A stretch of DNA of 34,362 nucleotides from Parapedobacter soli (GTDB lineage: Bacteria > Bacteroidota > Bacteroidia > Sphingobacteriales > Sphingobacteriaceae), in contig NZ_JAMXAY010000037.1 of NCBI RefSeq assembly GCF_025460835.1, positions 1 through 34,362 on the forward strand, written 5' to 3'. The position numbers and the translations under genes are program-made. The notes under the pieces are model-generated. The model was not told the origin of the DNA and ran no database searches. It was given only the letters and a program-made list of their open reading frames with translations. Positions 9,447 through 18,273 of the stretch are shown here, piece after piece. Numbering within the stretch: position 1 is the stretch's first letter; each line of letters begins with the position of its first letter.

Positions 9447-11513
9447 CTAGTTGACTGCTGGTAGCAGCGAATATTCTTTGCCGTATTCCAACATCTGGCT
9501 GTAGAAATCCGTGGCATACTCCAGCTTCACATCGGTAATCTCACCGTTCTCTTCGATGGCGGTAAGTCGTGGCTGCACAAAGCCTTTATAAGGCTTAAGC
9601 TCCAGTTTGGAATAACGTGCCAACACTTCATTATGTAGGCTACGGTCCACCTTCACGCCATAGGTCTCCACAAGGTGTTTACCGGCTTCGTAGTCGCCCT
9701 CCGATTTTATACGCTGAATTTCTCGGAGCAGCTCCCCGAATAGCGTGCGTAGCTTTTCGTAATCGTTTATCTGCACGTAGGTTTTGCCTTCGATTTTCTC
9801 AAACGATACCACATCGTCCGCTTTGCCTTGTTCATATACCCAATACGCGTTGAGCGCACGGTTTCGCATGTGAGCTTCTTCGATTTGGTCGCCAGGTTTG
9901 ATACGTGTAAGCTGGGTCATCAAGCCGTTCATCATATAGCTGTCGTATTCGGCTTTGCCTACCTCCAGCGAAGGCATAACGCCTATTTCGACGAGCTTGG
10001 GGTCGAGGATGTAGTATAGTGCCACGAGGTCTGCTCTCGCCTCCTCCAGGCATGATGCGTAGCTCTTCAGTGTTTTATCTGTAGTGCCTACACCGGGATT
10101 GATCTGGCCGGATGCATGGCCGATACACTCGTGCATATCGGTATGGAGGTCGCTCGCCAGGTTGCCGTATTTTTTCATGCGGTTCAGCTTGGCGGTATCG
10201 GCCACGAATTCTTCGAGAAAGCCGCTGTTGGCGCTGCTTTCGTTATAGGCATGCACAATGTTGCTGAGCGACACCGACTTGGATCCGTACTCCTTGCGCA
10301 GCCAATCTGAATTGGGTAAGTTGATGCCGATTGGCGTGCTGGGAGCAGCATCGCCCGCCTCGGCGATAACGGTAATGGCCTTTGCGCTGATACCTTTCAC
10401 TTCCTTTTTCTTATGCTCGGGCATGAGGGGCGAGTTGTCTTCAAACCACTGGGCCTCATCGGCGATGGCCTTGATACGCTTAGTGCTTTCGAAATCTTTT
10501 AATGACAATACCGCCTCATAACTGCCTTTGATGCCCATGGCATCGTTGTACACTTCGATGAATCCATTTGCGAAATCAATGGTGCCGGAGGTGTCTTGCA
10601 CCCACACCTTATTATACTCATCCCATAAGTGTAAATCGCCGGTGCGGTAGTATTCGGTCAAGAGGTTGAGAGCCTGCTGCTGGACGGAGTTCTCAGCCAG
10701 GGGAATAGCCTTCTCGAGCCAGAAGATAATCTGGTCGACGGCGCTGCCATACATGCCGCCCGACTTCCACACTCGTTCCGCGACTTTGCCGTTTATCTTG
10801 ACGACCTTGCTGTTGAGGCCCCATTCCGGGTCACGGCCCGTATCCGGGAAAGTACGGTAAAATGCTTCAACCTCCTGTTGGGTAACGCCCTCATAGAAAT
10901 TGTTGGACGACTGCGCCACGTGGTCGATGCCTTCGGTGAGGTTGACCATCTTGGGGTCTATCGAAGGATCGAAGACAATTGGTTGGATACGGTCGATAAA
11001 TGCGGCGACACTTTCGTCTTTGAGTAAGGGAAGCACTGCGGCGTCACATGCTTCCACTAGTCCAGCGAAGTATTCGGGGCTACACTCGGGTACAAATTTG
11101 TCGTTTGAATAATGATGGTGCGCACCGTTGCTAAACCAGAATCGACCTGCATAGGTTTTGAGTTTTTCCCATTCGTCGCCGTTCTTATCCGTTTTGGGAT
11201 TGTTGAAGATGGCCTCAAGTGTTTTGCGGATGGTGAGGTTGTTTTTTCCACGCTGGTCGTAGATGATGTCTCGCCCCGATAAAGCTGCCTGATAGAGGTA
11301 GTAGGCGAGTTTCTTCTGCTGGATGGTGAGCACGTCGAATCCCGGGACTTCGTAGCGGAGTATTTCGAGGTCGGCAAATGTGTCGACCGTAACGGGCGAT
11401 GTTTGCCCATTGGCCGCAGAGCCGCTCTTGGGTGATTGGCACGATTGTGATAAGGCAGCCAAAGCTACCGAACTAGCGATGAGCATAGCGAGTTTGTTCC
11501 TTACAGTTTTCAT
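9447..11513 (-). CDS. Dipeptidyl-peptidase III family (M49) zinc peptidase lipoprotein, 688 aa
   Basis: M49 enzymes remove dipeptides from the N-terminus of short peptides using zinc bound by HExxGH and a distal Glu. Here the motif is HECIGH (residues 461-466), followed by EEARAD ~40 residues later, which carries the third ligand. Start: an upstream in-frame extension to 11660 exists, but the ATG at 11513 begins a clean export signal (MKTVRNKLAMLIASSVALAAL...SQSC) with a plausible lipobox Cys. A near-consensus -7 (TTCCTTTG on minus, 11579-11572) would also put the extension upstream of the transcript. It is divergent from the EamA transporter, with ~130 bases between starts. Known bacterial DPP III proteins are often cytoplasmic; the signal here implies a cell-envelope location. 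Confidence 0.9.
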   Translation of the reverse strand: MKTVRNKLAMLIASSVALAALSQSCQSPKSGSAANGQTSPVTVDTFADLEILRYEVPGFDVLTIQQKKLAYYLYQAALSGRDIIYDQRGKNNLTIRKTLEAIFNNPKTDKNGDEWEKLKTYAGRFWFSNGAHHHYSNDKFVPECSPEYFAGLVEACDAAVLPLLKDESVAAFIDRIQPIVFDPSIDPKMVNLTEGIDHVAQSSNNFYEGVTQQEVEAFYRTFPDTGRDPEWGLNSKVVKINGKVAERVWKSGGMYGSAVDQIIFWLEKAIPLAENSVQQQALNLLTEYYRTGDLHLWDEYNKVWVQDTSGTIDFANGFIEVYNDAMGIKGSYEAVLSLKDFESTKRIKAIADEAQWFEDNSPLMPEHKKKEVKGISAKAITVIAEAGDAAPSTPIGINLPNSDWLRKEYGSKSVSLSNIVHAYNESSANSGFLEEFVADTAKLNRMKKYGNLASDLHTDMHECIGHASGQINPGVGTTDKTLKSYASCLEEARADLVALYYILDPKLVEIGVMPSLEVGKAEYDSYMMNGLMTQLTRIKPGDQIEEAHMRNRALNAYWVYEQGKADDVVSFEKIEGKTYVQINDYEKLRTLFGELLREIQRIKSEGDYEAGKHLVETYGVKVDRSLHNEVLARYSKLELKPYKGFVQPRLTAIEENGEITDVKLEYATDFYSQMLEYGKEYSLLPAVN

Positions 11514-11646
11514 GATGGCATTATTCATTTGGTGCATGGTATCATAGCCGGATTGGTGCCCGGTATCCTTGCAAAGGAAATAAAATAAAAACATAAAACC
11601 ATTCTTTTGTTTAGTTTCGCCATGAAATTTTAATGTTAGGAAACGA

Positions 11647-12540
11647 GTGAACAGTTCCATCCGGCAGGCAGGTTACGTGATTGCAGGCACCGTGTTTGCT
11701 ATTTTGTGGGCATCGGCTTCAGCGGCCACAAAGATAGGCCTCCTGTCGGCCCAGCCCTTTGTCATTGCCATAGCGCGCTTCGGCGTGGCTTCTACCGTAA
11801 TGCTAGTTATTGCACACCTTGTAATTGGGCAGCGGCTACCAACCGGTAAGGCTTTATGGAAGCGGCTAGCCATCTATGGGTTTTTAAACGTGGGGCTTTA
11901 TTTGGGGCTATATGTGGTGGCCATGCAAGAGGTGTCGGCCGGGCTCGCGGCGTTGTTTGTGGCTACAAACCCGGTGCTTATCGCCGTGATGGGGGCATTG
12001 TGGTATAAGCAACCTGTGGGAAGGAGTATGGTGGTTAGCTTTTTGCTCTGTATTGCAGGCATGCTGTTGGCATCGTATCCGCTATTTGCTGACAGCTATG
12101 CTACCCCGCGGGGTTTGGTCGTTCTTTTCCTAAGCATGCTTTCTTATTCGGCAGGGTCGATTTACTTCGCTCAGCAAGACTGGGGCAAGTTGCATATCCT
12201 TACAATCAACGGTTGGCAAACGCTGATCGGCGGATTGTGCGTATTGCCGTTTGCCTGGTTTTTTTATGATAGCGGGGCCAACACGTTCGATGGTAAGTTT
12301 TGGGGTGCCGTGCTGTGGCTGGCCATAGCGGTATCCGTCATTGCGGTACTCCTGTGGCTATATTTGCTGCGTGACAACCCCATCAAGGCGTCGGCTTGGC
12401 TGTTTCTATGCCCCATTGCTGGCTTCGTCATTGCGGCGGCACTCATGGGCGAACCCTTATCATGGCATACTTGGGCGGGTGTGCTGCTGGTGATGGGGGG
12501 TCTGTATATCGTTCAGCGGCGACGCGCGATGGTCAAATGA
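11647..12540 (+). CDS. EamA/DMT-family transporter (10 TM), 297 aa
   Basis: The protein is almost entirely hydrophobic, with ten predicted membrane helices in two homologous EamA halves (~10-145 and ~155-292). The family signature is visible in the N-terminal half (AILWASASAATKIGL) and near the end (GEPLSWHTWAGVLLVMGGLYI). DMT transporters usually export metabolites such as amino acids or nucleotides; the substrate cannot be told from sequence. The start is GTG at 11647; no upstream ATG is in frame. The downstream remnant gene begins 17 bases after the stop. Confidence 0.9.
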   Translation: MNSSIRQAGYVIAGTVFAILWASASAATKIGLLSAQPFVIAIARFGVASTVMLVIAHLVIGQRLPTGKALWKRLAIYGFLNVGLYLGLYVVAMQEVSAGLAALFVATNPVLIAVMGALWYKQPVGRSMVVSFLLCIAGMLLASYPLFADSYATPRGLVVLFLSMLSYSAGSIYFAQQDWGKLHILTINGWQTLIGGLCVLPFAWFFYDSGANTFDGKFWGAVLWLAIAVSVIAVLLWLYLLRDNPIKASAWLFLCPIAGFVIAAALMGEPLSWHTWAGVLLVMGGLYIVQRRRAMVK

Positions 12541-12545
12541 TTTAT

Positions 12546-12553
12546 TAACTTTG
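12546..12553 (+). promoter_or_regulatory. -7 element TAACTTTG abutting the glycosyltransferase remnant
   Basis: TAACTTTG matches TAnnTTTG exactly and ends four bases before the ATG at 12558, so any transcript would be leaderless or nearly so. I see no clear -33 TTG at the right distance. Confidence 0.5.
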
Positions 12554-12557
12554 ATTT

Positions 12558-12812
12558 ATGGACGCACCGCTGGTAAAATTCCGCATTTCAAAAGGGACAG
12601 CCTTTTTATTCGGGTTTATTACTCTGAAATTTTTACTGCAGTCGGTGCTGGTGAATCCTACGTATGCAAGCGAATCACCTAGTGTGGGGATACGTGCCTG
12701 TGCCGCAACTCAATTCGCGCGCGAACAAGGGACCGTGGTTTTCGTATTCGTGGGGGCTAAAATTGACATCAACCGGCGGATAGCGGAAGAATTAACCGCA
12801 AGGGAATGATTT
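12558..12812 (+). pseudogene. Probable remnant of an ArnT-like membrane glycosyltransferase
   Basis: Residues ~10-37 (FRISKGTAFLFGFITLKFLL, then QSVLVNPTY) resemble the start of large Bacteroidota ArnT/PMT-type glycosyltransferases. In those the first helix is followed by a YDLHRDE-like catalytic segment. Here the similarity stops exactly at NPTY and the sequence jumps to an unrelated-looking stretch. The last ~35 residues (REQGTVVFVFVGAKIDINRR, then IAEELTARE) could be the C-terminal tail of the same enzyme, which would make this an internal deletion joining gene start to gene end. The family assignment comes from remembered sequence pattern and is inference. The alternative is a genuine 83-aa orphan protein. 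Confidence 0.5.
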
Positions 12813-12818
12813 TTTCCC

Positions 12819-12826
12819 TAAGTTTG
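12819..12826 (+). promoter_or_regulatory. -7 element TAAGTTTG of the trans-sulfuration gene
   Basis: TAAGTTTG is a perfect TAnnTTTG match lying 38 bases before the ATG at 12865, giving a leader of roughly 30 bases. The -33 region (about 12792-12799) has TTAA rather than TTG. It lies just past the end of the remnant gene. Confidence 0.6.
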
Positions 12827-12864
12827 TGTGGTTGTAATACAGCCCCTCTCAAATTTCACACAAC

Positions 12865-14049
12865 ATGAGTCATATAGAAACTGATTTAATCCATGCGGGA
12901 AAGTCGTTTAACGACACGAAGGCCGTGGTGCCACCCATTTACCAATCTTCAACATACTATGCCAGTGCAGATGCCGAGGCATACATGGCAGCGGCTACCG
13001 ATGCCCGGTATCCGTATTTTTACCACCGCCACGGCAATCCGGTGAGCAGCCAAGCCGCCGAGGTGGTAGCCGGCTTGGAAGGCACCGAAGCGGCTTTGCT
13101 TACCGCAACGGGTATGGCGGCCATCAGTACAGCTATCCTAACGGTGATAGAAGCGGGCGACCATGTGGTTGCCCAACAGTCGCACTATTCCGCGGCCAGT
13201 ATCCTGCTGAAAGAGCTGCTGCCTCAATTTGGTGTGGCGGTATCGTTCTTCGACCAGGGGGATAATGCCTCGCTTGATGCAGCCCTACGTGATAATACCA
13301 CGCTGATTTATCTTGAAACCCCCTCCAATCCGAATTTGGCGGTAACGGACCTGGCCCATGTGGGGAATCTGGCTAGGCAGCGTGGCATCACCACCATCTG
13401 CGACAATACATTTGCCAGCCCCATCAACCAGCGACCCGGCGATTATGGCATCGACATCATTGTACATAGCGCCACCAAGTACCTGGGCGGCCACAGTGAC
13501 CTCACCGCAGGGGTAATCTGCGGCACGGAGGATCTGGTGAACAAAGCTTGGAAAAAATTACTGTCGCTGGGTGGTTCGTTGGCACCTTTCGATGCGTGGC
13601 TGCTGCTACGCGGCCTGCGCACGCTTTCCCTCCGCGTGAACCAGATCAATGCGAATGCACTGGAGTTGGCCGTGTGGCTGGAAAAACACCCCACCATTGC
13701 CCGGGTAGGGTATTGCGGGCTGCCGTCGCACCCACAGCACGAACTGGCGAAAAAGCAGATGAAAGGGTTCACGGGAATGCTTTGCGTAGAGGTGGCCGGG
13801 GCCGACGAGCGGCAGCAGTTTACCCGGGCACAGACCGTGCTGAACCGGCTGAACATCTTTGCCAATGCGGCCAGCCTGGGCGGTGTAGAATCGCTGGCGG
13901 TACACCCGGCCAGCATGTGGGGAATGCACCACTCGCCCGAGCAGAAGCTGAAAGCCGGCATCAACGACGGGATGCTGCGCATCTCGGTAGGCATTGAACA
14001 CATCGACGACCTCATCGGCGATTTTGAACAGGCGCTGGCCGGGCTTTAA
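12865..14049 (+). CDS. PLP-dependent trans-sulfuration enzyme (Cys/Met metabolism family), 394 aa
   Basis: This is a member of the cystathionine gamma-synthase/gamma-lyase/O-acetylhomoserine sulfhydrylase family, fold-type I PLP enzymes. Visible hallmarks are the start ETDLIHAG, the Tyr-rich PLP phosphate segment YPYFYHRHGNPVSSQ, and ETPSNPNLAVTDL. The PLP Schiff-base lysine is Lys205 in VHSATKYLGGHSD, and the C-terminal section reads SLGGVESLAVHPASM. Length is typical. The exact reaction (synthase, lyase or sulfhydrylase) cannot be fixed from motifs alone; there are no neighbouring methionine-pathway genes. It has its own promoter at 12819-12826 and converges on the PorP/SprF-like gene. Confidence 0.92.
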   Translation: MSHIETDLIHAGKSFNDTKAVVPPIYQSSTYYASADAEAYMAAATDARYPYFYHRHGNPVSSQAAEVVAGLEGTEAALLTATGMAAISTAILTVIEAGDHVVAQQSHYSAASILLKELLPQFGVAVSFFDQGDNASLDAALRDNTTLIYLETPSNPNLAVTDLAHVGNLARQRGITTICDNTFASPINQRPGDYGIDIIVHSATKYLGGHSDLTAGVICGTEDLVNKAWKKLLSLGGSLAPFDAWLLLRGLRTLSLRVNQINANALELAVWLEKHPTIARVGYCGLPSHPQHELAKKQMKGFTGMLCVEVAGADERQQFTRAQTVLNRLNIFANAASLGGVESLAVHPASMWGMHHSPEQKLKAGINDGMLRISVGIEHIDDLIGDFEQALAGL

Positions 14050-14053
14050 CCGG

Positions 14054-14941
14054 TCAGAGCAGGAGTGCAAGGCCGATTTCCATATCGCCGGTGGTCATGC
14101 GGTTGATGGCCGAGGTGGCCCAACTGTAGCTGACGAAAAACTGGAAGGAATTGCTGTGGGTGAGGCCGAACCCTGCGGTGGCGTGCTGCGAGCTGTGGTA
14201 TAAACCAAACACATTGAACCGATTGGGCGTGGTGGAGCTGAAATCTACCTTCAGCCCGGCATCTACGAGGTCTCTATACGCTTTTACCCCCCGGTAGACG
14301 ACCTTGGGCTCGGTGGTGCCCCAGCTGTGGTTAAACCGGTAGCCAGCACTGGCGACCATCCACACGTAGTCGGCCTGCTTCACCTCGGTGGCGAACTGGC
14401 TCACCATATTGGCCATCACGAATTGCAAAGAGACCCGGGGCGTGCGGAGCGCCAGTCCGAAGTCGCTGTCAAAGGCGGCCCTGCGGTCGTTGGCGGCCGT
14501 GATTTCCGGATCGGTGAGGTCGCCCGAAACCCGGTTGAGCGCCAGCCGATGGCTCACCAGCTTGCCAGCCAGTCCGAAGCCCAGCACAGCGTTTGTGCTG
14601 ACAGGCAGGTGGAACGCATAGGCTACCGCTCCATTCGACTCGCTGATCAGGCCGGCGCGGTCGTGCTGGTATTGGATACCCACCCCCGATTTTTCGGTGA
14701 ATCCGTAATCAAACGAAATGGCTTGCCCCTGCGGGAATCCATCGAACCTGGGGAATTGGGTACGGGTGCCGGCGGTGAGCTTTACCGCGCGTTGGGTTCC
14801 GGCCATGGCCGGGTTGAGCAGGTACTCGTTGAAATAGTACGTGGCGCCCATGGGGCGCAGCTGTGCCACGGTGGGTGCGCTGATGCACGTGAGCAATACC
14901 ACGAGGCAGTACCGTAACCGATTATGTAGGCGAGTATTCAT
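14054..14941 (-). CDS. PorP/SprF-family type IX secretion membrane protein, 295 aa
   Basis: A signal peptide (~1-26, ending TVAQ) is followed by the family's characteristic opening MGATYYFNEYLLNPAMAGTQ and an outer-membrane-barrel pattern of strands (GVGIQYQHDRAGL, AVLGFGLAGKLVSH, TAGFGLTHSNSFQFFVSYSW). PorP/SprF paralogs sit beside T9SS substrates with type B C-terminal signals and assist their secretion or surface attachment. Here the substrate gene ends 16 bases upstream. The ATG at 14941 was chosen because it starts the signal peptide; the in-frame extension to 15187 overlaps the upstream gene and is low-complexity. Confidence 0.9.
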   Translation of the reverse strand: MNTRLHNRLRYCLVVLLTCISAPTVAQLRPMGATYYFNEYLLNPAMAGTQRAVKLTAGTRTQFPRFDGFPQGQAISFDYGFTEKSGVGIQYQHDRAGLISESNGAVAYAFHLPVSTNAVLGFGLAGKLVSHRLALNRVSGDLTDPEITAANDRRAAFDSDFGLALRTPRVSLQFVMANMVSQFATEVKQADYVWMVASAGYRFNHSWGTTEPKVVYRGVKAYRDLVDAGLKVDFSSTTPNRFNVFGLYHSSQHATAGFGLTHSNSFQFFVSYSWATSAINRMTTGDMEIGLALLL

Positions 14942-14957
14942 GGTGTCTCTTTCAGTT

Positions 14958-17039
14958 TCAATTGATGATAACGGTGATGTACGACCGGAGTATGGGCTGG
15001 CCATCGCCGGGGTCGAGTTGGTAATAATACGTGCCTTCGGCGGCGGGGACGCCGTTGATACGGCCGTTCCACTCATTTTGGTAAGGCGCAGCCGAGAAGA
15101 TGACGCGACCGGCACGATCGAAGATGTGGATGCGGTTTTGGGGGTAGTATTCGATGTTTTCGAATTTGAGCACATCGTTTTTTCCATCGCCGTTGGGTGT
15201 CAGCACGTTGTTGGCGCTCAGGGTGCGGTCGATCGCCACGGTAAACACGAACGGACTGCTGGGCATGCCTTCGTTGCCGGCCCCGTCGGTAGCAGTCGCG
15301 GCGACGGTGTGTATCCGTTCATCGAGGTCGGAGGGTGTGGTGATCCGGAAGGCACCAGAACCATCGGCGGTGACCGTGCCGATACCGATGCCGTTGATGA
15401 AGATCTCAACGGTGGCGCCAGCCTCGGCATGCCCCCTGATTTCCGGCCTCGTATTGCTGGTGGTAAAGCCGGGGGAAGGCTGTCCGTCCACTTCCACGAT
15501 TTCGGGCGCACCGGGGCTTTGGGTATCGATGCGGAAGGCAAACGGCTGCCCCATTTCGCTGCGGTTTCCGGCAGCATCCTCGGCCATCGCGGTCGCCTCA
15601 TACGGCCCGTCGGCAAGCGCACCGTCCGGCGCCCATCGGAACAGCCCATCGGCGTCGGCCGTCAAGGTAGCCACCAGCTCGCCGTTGAGGTAGAGGTCTA
15701 CCTGGCTATCCGCTTCGGCGGCACCCGTGATTTCGGGACGGCTGTTTGCGGTGGCGAATCCCGGCTCGCTACGGCCGTCGACGGCTGTGATGGCCGGGGG
15801 AGCGGGCGCCTCCGTATCGATGGTCACCTCGAAGGTGTTGCTGGCCTCACTTTCTTTACCCTGCGGGTTTGACGCGATGGCGGTAAGCAGGTAGGTGCCG
15901 TCGTCCAAGGGGCCGGGGGTGAGCACCCACGAGCCGTCGTTAGCGGACGTGGTTGCACCCAGCAGGTCGTCACCCGCAAACACCTGTACGGTGACGGCGC
16001 CTTCAGCGGTGCCCGCAATCGCAGGCGTCGCTTGGCGGGTCAGCACCGGCGACGGTTGCTGGCCATCGACCGATTGGATGGCGGGTGCGTCTGGTATGGG
16101 GTCTGCTATCGTAAATTCGCGGGCTTCAAGAAGCCCCCATCCGAATGCATTTTTTGCGCGCACATGGATGGTATGCGTACCCACTTCCAAGCCATCGGTG
16201 GCCACCTCGAAGGCCAATGTAATGGAAGAGGCGGTTGACGTGAACGGGAGCGGGGTACCGTCGCCCTGGCCGGGGTCTTCATCGATAAAGTATTCGATGG
16301 CGGTGATATCCGGCACATGAAACGGCTCTGAAATCAGAAATACGCGGCTTTCGTAAAGCCCCCAGCGGCCGGCGGCATCCCGGGCGCGGACGTGCAGGTT
16401 GTGGATGCCCGGCGAAAGCCCCTCGGTGGGGATGGTGGCGGTGAACGAGCCATTGCCGATGGCCAACGGCATCCCCTTACCCACCCCCGGATCGTTATCG
16501 ATGAAGTATTCTGCTGCTACCGGTTCCGTGCCCCCGGGACCTATGCCGGTATAAAGGAACACCCTGCTTTCATAAAACCCCCAGCGGCCGGCGGCATCCC
16601 GGGCGCGGACATGCAGGTTGTGGATACCCGATGACAACCCATCAGTGGGGATGGCCGCAGAAAACGAACCGCTACCGATGGCCATGGGCGTCCCTTTACC
16701 CACACCGGGGTCGTTATCGATGAAATATTCCGCAGCCGCGGGTTCGGAAGCGCCCGGGCCCACGGCGGTATAGAGGAATACGCGGCTTTCGTAAAGCCCC
16801 CAACGCCCCTCGTCATCCATCACCCGCACGTGCAGGTTGTGGATGCCGGTTTGGAGGCCATCCAGTGGCACGTTGAACTGCGCGCGATAGCCGCCCCCAG
16901 GATCCGATTGGAAGCCGGAAACGGATGTGGCCTTCCCCACGCCGGGGTCGGTGTTGATAAAATATTCTGCTTTCGGGGCGACCTGGGCACCTGCCGGGCC
17001 CGTCAGCAAAAGCAGCAATCCAATGAACAGCCTTTTCAT
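14958..17039 (-). CDS. Secreted repeat/Ig-like surface protein with T9SS type B sorting domain, 693 aa
   Basis: A signal peptide (1-19) leads into four related ~70-79-residue units at residues 20-98, 99-171, 172-241 and 242-314. Each has AEYFI(N/D)xDPGxGxG near its start and (I/T)H(N/T)(L/I)HVR(A/V) near its end. Three bacterial Ig-like domains follow at 315-408, 409-505 and 506-604. A CHU_C/gliding-motility type B C-terminal signal ends the protein at 605-693 (NVLTPNGDGKNDVLKFENI, then IFDRAGRVIF, ending in ITVIIN). The type B signal directs export by the type IX system. It is probably an extended adhesin or surface stalk; no catalytic motif is seen. It lies between the beta-helix gene (11-base gap) and the PorP/SprF gene (16-base gap), so all three form one operon. 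Confidence 0.92.
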   Translation of the reverse strand: MKRLFIGLLLLLTGPAGAQVAPKAEYFINTDPGVGKATSVSGFQSDPGGGYRAQFNVPLDGLQTGIHNLHVRVMDDEGRWGLYESRVFLYTAVGPGASEPAAAEYFIDNDPGVGKGTPMAIGSGSFSAAIPTDGLSSGIHNLHVRARDAAGRWGFYESRVFLYTGIGPGGTEPVAAEYFIDNDPGVGKGMPLAIGNGSFTATIPTEGLSPGIHNLHVRARDAAGRWGLYESRVFLISEPFHVPDITAIEYFIDEDPGQGDGTPLPFTSTASSITLAFEVATDGLEVGTHTIHVRAKNAFGWGLLEAREFTIADPIPDAPAIQSVDGQQPSPVLTRQATPAIAGTAEGAVTVQVFAGDDLLGATTSANDGSWVLTPGPLDDGTYLLTAIASNPQGKESEASNTFEVTIDTEAPAPPAITAVDGRSEPGFATANSRPEITGAAEADSQVDLYLNGELVATLTADADGLFRWAPDGALADGPYEATAMAEDAAGNRSEMGQPFAFRIDTQSPGAPEIVEVDGQPSPGFTTSNTRPEIRGHAEAGATVEIFINGIGIGTVTADGSGAFRITTPSDLDERIHTVAATATDGAGNEGMPSSPFVFTVAIDRTLSANNVLTPNGDGKNDVLKFENIEYYPQNRIHIFDRAGRVIFSAAPYQNEWNGRINGVPAAEGTYYYQLDPGDGQPILRSYITVIIN
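16098..16982 (-). repeat. Four tandem ~210-240-bp coding repeats
   Basis: These encode units 1-4 of the T9SS surface protein (16746-16982, 16527-16745, 16317-16526 and 16098-16316). Units 2 and 3 are close to identical over most of their length, including the run coding for YFIDNDPGVGKG and IHNLHVRARDAAGRWG. Units 1 and 4 are more diverged. The pattern points to recent duplication of the central unit and potential for copy-number change by recombination. Confidence 0.85.
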
Positions 17040-17050
17040 TTGCGCGGGGG

Positions 17051-18238
17051 TTAGTCCTGCTTAGCGGCAGTGATTTCCACGTTCAGCTCATCGCCCATAC
17101 CCAACGTGGGGTTGAGGATGTTCATGGTGGTGATGATCGGTAATCGGGAGGCCAGCGCGTTTTCCCAGTTCAATGCACCCGGCCCGCCGAATAGCAGGCC
17201 TATATCGGCGCCATCGGATGCCGCATCTTTGGCAGGACCTGCGGATACGGCAAAGTTCATTGCCACGTCGTCCTTCCCGTCGTTGACCTCGGCCTGTGCG
17301 TAGAGCTGGGGGTCTACATCGAACAGGTTATTGCCGCCGTCGATGTTGCTATTGATGCTCCAGGGCTCCGGCGTAGCCGTTGATGTGGGAAAATAGAGCA
17401 GGTTGCTGTTGAACGTGCTTTGTGCGATATGGGCTCCCGGGTCTGTATTGACAAAGATATTGTTGCTGAGCATGAGGTTGGCATGGGCGGGATTTGGATT
17501 GGTGCCACCGGGAGCACCGAATACCGGCTTCGCACCGCCGCTGCCCGCCGTGCGATAGAACAGGTTATGGTCAAAAATGAAGTTGGTCTTGTTATTGTCA
17601 ACCGGCCCCAGGTAAATGGCAAATTCTTTGAATAGGAACACGTTGTTTTGGAAGAGAAAATTGTTGAATACGTAGTTGTAGGCGAATTTGATGCCGTTGC
17701 TGTTGGAGGCGGCGTGCTCATAGAAGAAGAAGTTTTCTTGGATGATGTAGTTGCTGCAGTCGCCCCCCACACCGATTTCAAGGTCAGCCCCTGTTCCGCG
17801 GAATTCGCACCGTGCAATCCGGATGTTGTTGACACCGCCGCGTCCGCCCGAAATGTTGCGGGAGCCAAATTGCAGGCTTCGCAAAAAGACGAGGCCCTCG
17901 TAAGCGCTGCCCGAACAGGTGGCGTCGGCCGTGGCACCGGCGTTATCGATATGGCATTGGCCGTTGATGACTGCGCGCCCGGCGTTGTCCTTTTCGGGAG
18001 CCATGCCGGGGCCCACGATATACAAGCGTTTGTTTTCCTGCCTAAAGCCGTCATAATTTTTACCACTGGCCTGGATATAAATGGTATCGCCGTGCTTAGC
18101 CGCATTCACGGCTGCCTGTATGGTGGTGTATTGCGCACCGCCATTGGGCATGTTATTTACAGTAAGGACATCGGCGCGCGTAGCGAAGGCGACGAACAGG
18201 AAGCCGAACGGAACCAGGAGGAATTGCAGGGTTTTCAT
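17051..18238 (-). CDS. Secreted right-handed beta-helix protein, 395 aa
   Basis: The ATG at 18238 opens a signal peptide (MKTLQFLLVPFGFLFVAFATRAD). The mature start VLTVNNMPNGGAQYTTIQAA and HGDTIYIQASGKNYDGF is the classic entry of pectate-lyase-like/DUF1565 parallel beta-helices. Repeated short Asn-rich coils follow (NNIRIARCEF, NYIIQENFFF, NFLFQNNVFL, NFIFDHNLFY), which is the Asn-ladder pattern. No pectate-lyase catalytic residues can be assigned, so it may be a carbohydrate-binding or structural helix. The C-terminus lacks an obvious T9SS signal. It is the first gene of the cluster with the type B cargo and the PorP/SprF gene. The frame can be extended upstream to 18697, but that crosses the promoter and the divergent kinase gene. 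Confidence 0.85.
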   Translation of the reverse strand: MKTLQFLLVPFGFLFVAFATRADVLTVNNMPNGGAQYTTIQAAVNAAKHGDTIYIQASGKNYDGFRQENKRLYIVGPGMAPEKDNAGRAVINGQCHIDNAGATADATCSGSAYEGLVFLRSLQFGSRNISGGRGGVNNIRIARCEFRGTGADLEIGVGGDCSNYIIQENFFFYEHAASNSNGIKFAYNYVFNNFLFQNNVFLFKEFAIYLGPVDNNKTNFIFDHNLFYRTAGSGGAKPVFGAPGGTNPNPAHANLMLSNNIFVNTDPGAHIAQSTFNSNLLYFPTSTATPEPWSINSNIDGGNNLFDVDPQLYAQAEVNDGKDDVAMNFAVSAGPAKDAASDGADIGLLFGGPGALNWENALASRLPIITTMNILNPTLGMGDELNVEITAAKQD

Positions 18239-18273
18239 AATACGTTGATCATTTATGATGTGAATTGGTGATC

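Noticed and set aside
14942-15187. N-terminal extension of the PorP/SprF-like frame
   Set aside because: It overlaps the upstream cargo gene, is Ser/Thr low-complexity, and the ATG at 14941 starts a proper signal peptide.
16098-16982. Regular repeats in the surface-protein gene as a possible CRISPR or satellite
   Set aside because: The repeats are ~210-240 bp, in frame and protein-coding; there are no short repeat-spacer units.
17648-18271. 207-codon plus-strand frame opposite the beta-helix gene
   Set aside because: No recognisable domain or export signal; it is antisense to a well-supported gene and is explained by codon-phase bias in GC-rich DNA.
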